A stretch of DNA of 7,108 nt, from assembly GCA_937969485.1 (NCBI GenBank), contig CALBVQ010000008.1:1-7108 (forward strand), read 5' to 3'. Position numbers and translations under genes: made by a program. A model generated the notes under the pieces. The model had not been told where the DNA came from and did not search any database. It worked only from the letters and a program-made list of their open reading frames with translations. The stretch is from an uncultured Saprospiraceae bacterium (GTDB lineage: Bacteria > Bacteroidota > Bacteroidia > Chitinophagales > Saprospiraceae). The stretch's first letter is position 1. Every line of letters starts with the position of its first letter. Below, piece by piece: positions 1 to 5,119 of the stretch.

Positions 1-5
1 CACTT

Positions 6-111
6 TATTTTCAAGAATTATTAAATCAAGTACAAGGCAGAAAACGCAAGGATAGCCTTAGCTATCATGAGTATTTCTAACGAAGTAATTGCTTTTATAA
101 ACTTGAAAATA
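6..111. repeat. Long imperfect palindromic intergenic element (REP/MITE-like)
   Basis: The ends are a perfect 10-bp inverted repeat (TATTTTCAAG at 6-15, CTTGAAAATA at 102-111). The centre is a perfect 6-bp hairpin with a 4-nt loop (GATAGC/GCTATC, 51-66). Both structures share the same centre, 58.5. The arms between them are also partly complementary: the reverse complement of the left arm and the right arm share TTTCT, GTA.TTG.TTT.ATAA and CTTGAAAATA blocks once one-base shifts are allowed. The whole 106 bp can therefore fold into one long bulged hairpin. This architecture resembles dispersed intergenic palindromes mobilised by REP-associated transposases or MITEs; that identity is inferred, because only one copy lies in the window. 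Confidence 0.6.
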
Positions 112-116
112 TGCGA

Positions 117-133
117 AATTCTAAAACAGAATT
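117..133. repeat. Short hairpin next to the long palindrome
   Basis: AATTCT (117-122) and AGAATT (128-133) form a perfect 6-bp stem around the loop AAAAC. It begins five bases after the long palindrome ends, so it may be an outer part of the same dispersed element. There is no T-tract, so it is not a terminator. Confidence 0.45.
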
Positions 134-165
134 GGTATAAGTGCCTGTCGGAGGCTTAGGAAAAG

Positions 166-202
166 AAAAAGAGCCAAGTAGTTAAGTACTTAGCTCTTTT
201 TT
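166..202 (-). terminator. Bidirectional intrinsic terminator, 3' of tig
   Basis: The stem pairs AAAAAGAGC (166-174) with GCTCTTTTT (193-201). After one C-A mismatch it continues as AAGTA (176-180) with TACTT (187-191), leaving a 6-nt loop. Read on the minus strand it ends tig transcripts and is followed by a run of T, one C and more T. On the plus strand it also ends in a T-run, so it can insulate both sides. It lies about 36 bases past the tig stop. Confidence 0.8.
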
Positions 203-216
203 AATCTTGTTTTTTC

Positions 217-233
217 TTTGGGTTAAACCCAAA
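217..233 (-). repeat. Palindromic hairpin just after the tig stop
   Basis: TTTGGGTT (217-224) and AACCCAAA (226-233) are perfect 8-bp arms around a single central base. The element starts four bases after the tig stop codon. On the minus strand it is preceded by T and followed by A, the reverse of an intrinsic terminator. A near copy with 10-bp arms follows the POT gene at 5093-5113. Confidence 0.6.
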
Positions 234-237
234 AAAC

Positions 238-1647
238 CTACGCTTCTTCTACTGTAGGTTTCGCAGCATCGATCGCTGCCTGCTGCTTCTTGTTAAACTC
301 TTCTACTACTTCACGGAATTCGTCCAAAGAAACTTCCTTTTCATCCTTAGTTACATTCTCCAAAACCGTTTGAAGTAACTTTTCAGTTGAAGCCTCAGCA
401 TATGCCTCTCTGAATTGCTGATTGTCTGACATCAAGTTATTTACTAACTCATCGATATTAAAATTCGGAACTTGTCCTCCGAAGTAACCCATTACTTTAG
501 CTCGGATCTTATTCTTTACATCTTCAGGTCCTATTTCAAACGGATACTTTTCTTTTACAGCATCTTTGATCATGTCCCACTTCATTCCTTTCTTTTCGTT
601 AGGAATCATTTCATCTACTTGCTCCTCAGTATATGTATCATACATTTTCATGATCCACTTCTTCATGTACTCATCAGAAATCTCCAATGAATTTTCTTCA
701 TTCAATTTTTCCATCAAGAAGCTGTGTGACAATGCAGTTGACTGACCTTCATAAAAACCATCGAAAGACTCAACGATTTTTTCCTTAGCCCCTTCAACAT
801 CTTTTACTTCACCTTCACCGAATTCTTTATCAAAGAACTCCTGATTCATTTCAGCCAATTCAATTCTGTGAATCTTTTCAACTTTACCAATGAATTTTTT
901 TCCTATCTTCTTCTCCTCTTCCTCATCAAGGTTCAACAGATATTTTTTGACGTAAGTCTCGTTAGCATTCTGCTCTAGTTCATAGATATCAAATTCGAAC
1001 TCGTATCCTACATCTTTGCCTAATAACTCCTTTGCATACTTTTCTTCAAGCTTACTAATAAGAACCTGGAATCCAGTTTCCCATCCTTTCGCTTTCTTAT
1101 TTCCTTTCGTATTCAACTCATTCGCATGAATTGTTATTCTGTCATCTTCTGTTATATCCTTCTCTGCTTCAATTTCCTTTCCAGAACGCTTTCTTCTGAA
1201 TTCAAGCTCTTTGTTGATTTGATCTTCATCAACTTTTATTTTGTAGAAAAGAACTTTATCCTCTTTGCTAGCACCTTTCAGTTCGAAACTTGGCTTTAGA
1301 GCCACATCAAACACGAACTTATATTCTTTCATGTTTTTGTGATCGAGATCAATGTCTGAATCCTCTTCAGAAATAAGTGGAGAAAGGATTACTTCTAGTT
1401 CATTCTCTTCAAGAAGTTTTGTGATATTATCTTGAACAGTTTCATTTACGGCGTCAGCAAAAGCTTTCGGTCCGTACATCTTTAGAAGGATACTTTTAGG
1501 TGTCTTACCTTTACGAAATCCTTTCATTGATACTTCGGACTTCATCTTACTAAGTACTTGCTCAAACTTTGGAGTATAATCTTCCTTATCCAACACCATT
1601 TCTAGTCTTGCTGTTAGATCTGTCTTGTTAATAACTGAACTTTTCAT
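238..1647 (-). CDS. tig: Trigger factor (ribosome-associated chaperone)
   Basis: Trigger factor docks at the ribosomal exit tunnel and shields nascent chains in the cytosol. The product has 469 residues, somewhat longer than the roughly 430 of the E. coli protein. The ribosome-docking signature GFRKGKTP is at residues 43-50 inside the N-terminal domain (about 1-120). The middle segment (about 150-260) sits where the FKBP-type prolyl isomerase domain belongs, but it is very charged and I cannot recognise canonical isomerase residues. The C-terminal substrate-binding part opens with the family-like stretch around 263-279 (ELAEMNQEFF...FGEG) and ends in an acidic, helical tail. The ATG at 1647 has no Shine-Dalgarno sequence, as is usual in Bacteroidota. 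No clpP or clpX follows within the window; a terminator does. tRNA-Leu lies 154 bp upstream on the same strand with no obvious terminator between, so co-transcription is possible. Confidence 0.95.
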   Translation of the reverse strand: MKSSVINKTDLTARLEMVLDKEDYTPKFEQVLSKMKSEVSMKGFRKGKTPKSILLKMYGPKAFADAVNETVQDNITKLLEENELEVILSPLISEEDSDIDLDHKNMKEYKFVFDVALKPSFELKGASKEDKVLFYKIKVDEDQINKELEFRRKRSGKEIEAEKDITEDDRITIHANELNTKGNKKAKGWETGFQVLISKLEEKYAKELLGKDVGYEFEFDIYELEQNANETYVKKYLLNLDEEEEKKIGKKFIGKVEKIHRIELAEMNQEFFDKEFGEGEVKDVEGAKEKIVESFDGFYEGQSTALSHSFLMEKLNEENSLEISDEYMKKWIMKMYDTYTEEQVDEMIPNEKKGMKWDMIKDAVKEKYPFEIGPEDVKNKIRAKVMGYFGGQVPNFNIDELVNNLMSDNQQFREAYAEASTEKLLQTVLENVTKDEKEVSLDEFREVVEEFNKKQQAAIDAAKPTVEEA

Positions 1648-1700
1648 AATAAATTTTATCTGTAAAAACTTCCAAATCCGTGGAACACCGTATACCTGAG

Positions 1701-1733
1701 GCTTTTAATCAAACTAATAGTTTCATTAAAAGC
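1701..1733. promoter_or_regulatory. 33-bp interrupted palindrome upstream of tig
   Basis: GCTTTTAAT (1701-1709) and ATTAAAAGC (1725-1733) are a perfect 9-bp inverted repeat. Inside it, AAACT (1711-1715) and AGTTT (1719-1723) continue the symmetry around AAT, with a single C-C mismatch at 1710/1724. That gives 14 paired positions out of 15 with one axis at 1717. It lies 54 bp upstream of the tig start and lacks a downstream T-tract on either strand. It could be an operator for a dimeric regulator or an mRNA leader hairpin; the sequence does not decide which. Confidence 0.5.
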
Positions 1734-1801
1734 AGTATTCATTTAAGATAATACGATTTAATACGGAAGATTAATAATTATATTTCCAAAGAGAAAATGT
1801 G

Positions 1802-1883
1802 TGCGGGTGGAGGGAGTCGAACCCCCACGCCTCGCGGCACTAGATCCTAAGTCTAGCATGTCTACCAATTCCATCACACCCGC
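1802..1883 (-). tRNA. tRNA-Leu (anticodon UAG)
   Basis: The minus strand folds as a class II tRNA. The acceptor arms are GCGGGTG and CACCCGC with discriminator A. The anticodon stem CTAGA/TCTAG encloses the loop CTTAGGA, giving anticodon UAG, which reads CUN leucine codons. A long variable arm (around GCCGCGAGGC) and the T loop TTCGACT are present. The length is 82 nt and no CCA is encoded, because the next bases are CAC. tig follows on the same strand. Confidence 0.97.
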
Positions 1884-1894
1884 ATACTGAGAAA

Positions 1895-1910
1895 ACTAGC
1901 ACTCGCTAGT
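1895..1910 (-). other. Hairpin in the tRNA-Leu 5' leader
   Basis: ACTAGC and GCTAGT form a perfect 6-bp stem with a 4-nt loop. On the minus strand the hairpin is followed by TTTTC and ends 12 bases before the mature tRNA 5' end. It lies in the presumed precursor leader. It may affect RNase P processing or act as a weak attenuator; both roles are inferred. Confidence 0.4.
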
Positions 1911-2047
1911 AATGTCGCTTATTAATTTCCGCTTTTGGAAAAGTGACGCAAAGATAATACTTTATAACTGATAGTTGGAAATTTTTTTTAGGTTTAATTT
2001 ATTCAATCTTAATTCTACATTTTTATATCTTGCGATAAAACCTTTCT
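1911..2047. other. Intergenic region between tRNA-Leu and glgB
   Basis: This AT-rich spacer must hold the divergent promoters for tRNA-Leu (minus) and glgB (plus). Besides the tRNA-Leu -7 element there is a small hairpin, TTTCC/GGAAA (1926-1941), and a T-run at 1982-1989. For glgB I see only a degenerate -7 candidate, TATCTTG at 2026-2032, with no TTG at the proper distance. No small gene is visible. Confidence 0.5.
1949..1956 (-). promoter_or_regulatory. Probable -7 element of the tRNA-Leu promoter
   Basis: The minus strand reads TATCTTTG, an exact match to the Bacteroidota -7 consensus TAnnTTTG. It lies 66 bases upstream of the mature tRNA. No TTG is found at the expected 19-nt spacing upstream, where the bases read CCA, so the -33 half is weak. 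Transcription would leave a leader of about 60 nt containing the 1895-1910 hairpin. Confidence 0.5.
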
Positions 2048-3952
2048 ATGAATCCAGTTCAAGCGCATTCTCTTTTTTCAGAATTTGATATTTCTCTCTT
2101 TAAGGCTGGAAAACACTTCAAGTTATATGAAAAAATGGGCGCACACTTGATTGAGGTGGATGGCGTCACAGGCTGCTATTTTAGTGTTTGGGCTCCGGCA
2201 GCGAAACAAGTAAGTGTAATTGGTAACTGGAACCACTGGAACAATCAAGAGCATAAGCTTCATGTACGTTGGGATTCCAGCGGAATTTGGGAAGGGTTCA
2301 TTCCAGGTATAGGAAGCGGTGAAGCCTACAAATATTCAATCGAATCAAATGTTGATGGGCAAGTCCGAGAAAAAGCTGATCCATATGCTCGATGGGCAGA
2401 AACTCCGCCATATACAGCTTCAATCATTTACGACTATCATCACGAATGGTTGGACAAGGATTGGATGAAGAACAGATACAAAGCGAATTCGCTAGAAGCT
2501 CCCATGACTGTTTATGAAATTCACTTTGGGTCGTGGAAGAGAAAAAATGATAGAAGTTTGACCTATGTTGAAATGGCTAAGGAACTTACGGACTACATCA
2601 TCGAAATGGAATACACGCATGTAGAATTTTTGCCTTTGACAGAATTTCCGTACGATCCTAGTTGGGGATATCAAGTCTCTGGCTATTTTGCACCCACTTC
2701 TAGATTTGGGGCACCACATGAATTCAAGTATCTCGTAGACTGTTTGCATGCAGCCGGCATAGGAATAATCCTAGATTGGGTGCCAGCGCATTTCCCTGCT
2801 GATGAATTCAGTTTGGGGAAATTTGACGGAACTCATCTTTATGAACATCCAGATATTAAGAAAGGGTATCATCCGGATTGGAAGTCTTTAATTTTCAATT
2901 ACGAAAGAAACGAAGTTAGGTCTTTCTTGATTTCGAGTGCTATGTTTTGGCTTGACCAATATCACATAGATGGCTTACGAGTAGACGCAGTAGCATCGAT
3001 GCTTTATCTTGACTATTCAAGAGAAGAGGGTGAATGGGAACCTAATGAACACGGGGGACGAGAGAACCTTGCTGCAATTTCCTTCTTGCAAGAATTCAAT
3101 GCTGCGGTATACAAAGAATTTCCCGACATTCAAACAATTGCCGAAGAATCGACAAGCTTTCCTATGGTCTCAAAGCCTGTTTTTTCAGGCGGCTTGGGAT
3201 TTGGGATGAAATGGATGATGGGATGGATGCACGACACACTTGAATACTTTCAAAAAGAGACAGTTCACAGAAAACACCATCAGAATAACATTACCTTTTC
3301 GTTGGCTTATGCCTTTTCAGAGCAATTTATGCTTCCTTTATCTCACGATGAAGTAGTACATGGTAAAAACTCGATAGTATATCGGATGCCAGGAGACGAA
3401 TGGCAAAAATTTGCCAACCTCCGAACAATGTATTCCCTCATGTTTACTCATCCAGGTTCAAAACTCCTCTTCATGGGAAATGACATTGGGCAAACGGCGG
3501 AATGGAACTTTCAAGGCAGTTTGGATTGGCATCTTTTAGAATATGCTCCACATAAAGGAATACAAGCCCTGATCAAGCGATTGAATCATTTATATAGAAC
3601 GGAACCCGCGTTACATGAATTGAATTACACAGGTGACGGCTGGGAGTGGATCGACTATTCTGATGAGCAGAACAGTGTAATGGTTTTCATGCGAAAGTCG
3701 AAAGATGAAAAAGATTCTTTAGTAGTGATTGCTAATATGACGGAGAGTTCTTTTCCTACTTATAGGATTGGATTGCCATCCAAAGGCAAATATGATGTGA
3801 TATTGAATTCAGATGATGAAGAATTTTTCGGATCGGGCTACACTTCCTTAAAAAAGTATACGAGCCAAAAGGAATCTTGGCAAGGACGGGAACATAGCGT
3901 CGAAATTACTATGCCGCCGCTAGGTGTGAAAGTGCTGAAGCAGGCGAAGTAG
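2048..3952 (+). CDS. glgB: 1,4-alpha-glucan (glycogen) branching enzyme, GH13
   Basis: GlgB cuts alpha-1,4 glucan chains and reattaches the fragment through an alpha-1,6 bond, making the branches of glycogen in the cytosol. The product has 634 residues, in the range of shorter bacterial GlgB proteins. A CBM48 beta-sandwich spans about 40-130 (FSVWAP 45-50, GNWNHW 59-64). The GH13 barrel follows with region I DWVPAHFP (243-250), the nucleophile D313 in GLRVDAV, the acid/base E366 in AEES, and the transition-state aspartate D434 in SHDEVVHGK. A C-terminal beta domain runs from about 530 and ends in the family-like MPPLGVKVL (622-630). All catalytic residues are present. The ATG at 2048 has no Shine-Dalgarno sequence. 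No other glycogen gene lies nearby, so it appears monocistronic and ends at the 3979-4008 terminator. Confidence 0.96.
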   Translation: MNPVQAHSLFSEFDISLFKAGKHFKLYEKMGAHLIEVDGVTGCYFSVWAPAAKQVSVIGNWNHWNNQEHKLHVRWDSSGIWEGFIPGIGSGEAYKYSIESNVDGQVREKADPYARWAETPPYTASIIYDYHHEWLDKDWMKNRYKANSLEAPMTVYEIHFGSWKRKNDRSLTYVEMAKELTDYIIEMEYTHVEFLPLTEFPYDPSWGYQVSGYFAPTSRFGAPHEFKYLVDCLHAAGIGIILDWVPAHFPADEFSLGKFDGTHLYEHPDIKKGYHPDWKSLIFNYERNEVRSFLISSAMFWLDQYHIDGLRVDAVASMLYLDYSREEGEWEPNEHGGRENLAAISFLQEFNAAVYKEFPDIQTIAEESTSFPMVSKPVFSGGLGFGMKWMMGWMHDTLEYFQKETVHRKHHQNNITFSLAYAFSEQFMLPLSHDEVVHGKNSIVYRMPGDEWQKFANLRTMYSLMFTHPGSKLLFMGNDIGQTAEWNFQGSLDWHLLEYAPHKGIQALIKRLNHLYRTEPALHELNYTGDGWEWIDYSDEQNSVMVFMRKSKDEKDSLVVIANMTESSFPTYRIGLPSKGKYDVILNSDDEEFFGSGYTSLKKYTSQKESWQGREHSVEITMPPLGVKVLKQAK

Positions 3953-3978
3953 AGCTTAGACAATTCAACTTATAAACA

Positions 3979-4008
3979 AAAAGACCCAAGATTTCTCTCG
4001 GGTCTTTT
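3979..4008. terminator. Terminator shared by glgB and tRNA-Phe
   Basis: AAAAGACCC (3979-3987) and GGGTCTTTT (4000-4008) form a perfect 9-bp stem with a 12-nt loop. It starts 26 bases after the glgB stop. On the minus strand it begins one base after the tRNA-Phe 3' end and is followed by TTTTTGTTT, so the stronger U-tract serves the tRNA. On the plus strand the tail is only TTTTGT. It ends both convergent transcripts. Confidence 0.85.
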
Positions 4009-4009
4009 G

Positions 4010-4082
4010 TGGTGCCTCCCAGATTTGAACTGGGGACTCATGGATTTTCAGTCCATTGCTCTACCAACTGAGCTAAGGCACC
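4010..4082 (-). tRNA. tRNA-Phe (anticodon GAA)
   Basis: A 73-nt cloverleaf reads on the minus strand. The acceptor is GGTGCCT/AGGCACC with discriminator A. The D arm is GCTC/GAGC. The anticodon stem ATGGA/TCCAT encloses the loop CTGAAAA, giving anticodon GAA. The variable loop is GAGTC, and the T arm CCCAG/CTGGG encloses TTCAAAT. No CCA is encoded, because the next bases are CAA. It has its own promoter and terminator. Confidence 0.98.
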
Positions 4083-4104
4083 TTCTTCTCTTTCGAAGCG
4101 AGTG

Positions 4105-4134
4105 CAAAGTTAATTTTCTTTTTTAATTTCACAA
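4105..4134 (-). promoter_or_regulatory. tRNA-Phe promoter, Bacteroidota type
   Basis: On the minus strand TTG (4134-4132) is followed by exactly 19 bases and then TAACTTTG (4112-4105), an exact match to the TTG-N19-TAnnTTTG consensus of the Bacteroidota primary sigma factor. Transcription would start near 4099, leaving a leader of about 16 nt before the mature tRNA. This is the best promoter in the window and supports the taxonomic assignment. Confidence 0.8.
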
Positions 4135-4154
4135 GAGCTATTCTTTTTTTTTCT

Positions 4155-4832
4155 CTATTCTACTGAAATAACTTGATCTCCAACAAGCACATAAACGCTA
4201 TCCTCTTTGCTGACGGGTACTCGAGCGGTACCTGTAAAAGCACCAAAGGCCGGCATTATTCCATATTCAGCACCAAAAAAGAAACAAGGCACCTTTGTCT
4301 TTCCCATGCCCTTACCCCCCATCAAAACCGCAGGATGAATGTGGCCATGAATATTATACTTCCCTGCTACTTCCATCGGATGATGACTAAATAATAGATC
4401 TCCATAGAGTAACGTTTCATAGACATCAATTCCTGCCTTTGTATAAAGTTCTGCTTCTAAGATGTCGTGATTTCCTAAGACTAGACTAAAACGAATACTG
4501 TCGTAAGTATTCATTAGCGATGAGAACAATTCCCATTCTACATTATATTCACTGTGAAATAAATCACCGAGAATCACGACTTCCTTGCATCGAAAAAAGG
4601 TAATCAGCTGATCCAGTTTGACCCAATTTTCATTGATAGCTCCCTTAGGAACTGCTATCCCACTTTTTCTAAAGTGCATTACCTTACCAAAATGAGTGTC
4701 TGAAATAAATAGGATTTTGCGTTTTTCCCAATACATACCACCGAAGGGATGTAAGATAAATTCTTCAGTTTGTACATAGTGTCGCTGAGTGGCCCACCGA
4801 TTCTCACCTAAACTTCGATTCGTTTTAATCAC
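4155..4832 (-). CDS. pdeM: PdeM, ligase-associated DNA damage response endonuclease
   Basis: PdeM belongs to the calcineurin-like metallophosphoesterases and is usually encoded with an ATP-dependent DNA ligase, an exonuclease and a DEXH helicase in a repair cluster. The product has 225 residues. The two-metal site is complete: DTHFGK (D45, H47), GDLFH (D90, H93), GNHD (N121, H122), the SHHP histidines (150-151) and GHIHP (H164, H166). The C-terminal MPAFGAFTG (193-201) is typical of PdeM. The start is GTG at 4832, sharing one base with the TAG of the upstream gene (TAGTG), which suggests translational coupling. The family-like region begins near residue 22 (TEEFILHP), so there is an N-terminal extension of roughly 17-20 residues; no ATG, GTG or TTG lies in frame within it to give a shorter start. 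None of the usual repair partners is in the window. No hairpin terminator follows, so transcripts may run into tRNA-Phe. Confidence 0.88.
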   Translation of the reverse strand: MIKTNRSLGENRWATQRHYVQTEEFILHPFGGMYWEKRKILFISDTHFGKVMHFRKSGIAVPKGAINENWVKLDQLITFFRCKEVVILGDLFHSEYNVEWELFSSLMNTYDSIRFSLVLGNHDILEAELYTKAGIDVYETLLYGDLLFSHHPMEVAGKYNIHGHIHPAVLMGGKGMGKTKVPCFFFGAEYGIMPAFGAFTGTARVPVSKEDSVYVLVGDQVISVE

Positions 4833-5029
4833 TAAATCTCTCTTTCAATTTTACCAGCACCATTACAAAGGATGCAGTCCTCTTCGTCTTCGGACACCTC
4901 CCATTTGCCTTCACCGTCACATTGCGGGCATGGAATCATAGGCGAAAAATTCTCTTTCCACCAATCGTAGATCATGTACAGGAAATATCCCGCCAAGAAA
5001 ATAACTGCTATTCTGAGTAAAAAAATCAT
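4832..5029 (-). CDS. Small membrane protein with two DnaJ-like cysteine motifs
   Basis: I do not recognise a named family. The 65-residue product has a hydrophobic N-terminal helix (about 2-22), then the aromatic stretch YDWWKENF. It ends in a short soluble tail with CPQCDGEG (34-41) and CILCNGAG (52-59). Both match the CxxCxGxG zinc repeat of the DnaJ central domain, and the four cysteines (34, 37, 52, 55) could bind one zinc ion. A strongly acidic link (SEDEEDC) lies between them. The protein looks like a membrane-anchored zinc knuckle without a J domain. ATG at 5029 is the chosen start because it precedes the membrane helix. Its TAG stop overlaps the GTG of pdeM by one base, so the two are probably co-translated. 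It starts 90 bp after the POT stop on the same strand. Confidence 0.75.
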   Translation of the reverse strand: MIFLLRIAVIFLAGYFLYMIYDWWKENFSPMIPCPQCDGEGKWEVSEDEEDCILCNGAGKIEREI

Positions 5030-5092
5030 CTATATAAATTCTACTTGATTAACAAACAGCACTATATATTGATTCACTTCCAGTCTTATTTT

Positions 5093-5113
5093 TTTTGGGG
5101 TTAAACCCCAAAA
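5093..5113 (-). repeat. Palindromic hairpin just after the POT stop
   Basis: TTTTGGGGTT (5093-5102) and AACCCCAAAA (5104-5113) are perfect 10-bp arms around one central base, starting six bases after the POT stop codon. It is a stronger version of the hairpin after tig (217-233), with the same core GGTTAAACC on the plus strand. On the minus strand it is followed by A's, not T's. It may protect or define the POT mRNA 3' end without being a classical terminator. Confidence 0.6.
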
Positions 5114-5119
5114 GCTATT

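Noticed and set aside
67..159. Open frame of 30 codons from ATG to TAG on the plus strand.
   Set aside because: It begins inside the right arm of the palindrome and runs through the second hairpin. Its composition follows from the repeat, and no promoter or family resemblance is seen.
217..233. Hairpin after tig as its intrinsic terminator.
   Set aside because: The flanking polarity gives an A-tail, not a U-tract, on the transcribed strand. The proper terminator is at 166-202.
472..690. Plus-strand frame opposite tig.
   Set aside because: It lies wholly within a secure gene on the other strand, and its product has no recognisable domain.
1899..1907. GCACTCGCT shared between the tRNA-Leu leader region (plus strand) and the tRNA-Phe leader (minus strand).
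   Set aside because: Only nine bases, in opposite orientation relative to the tRNAs; probably chance.
2024..2032. TATATCTTG as the -7 element of the glgB promoter.
   Set aside because: It lacks one T of TTTG, no TTG lies about 19 bases upstream, and it would leave almost no leader.
2492..2749. Minus-strand frame opposite glgB.
   Set aside because: It is antisense to the conserved catalytic barrel; a shadow of the real gene.
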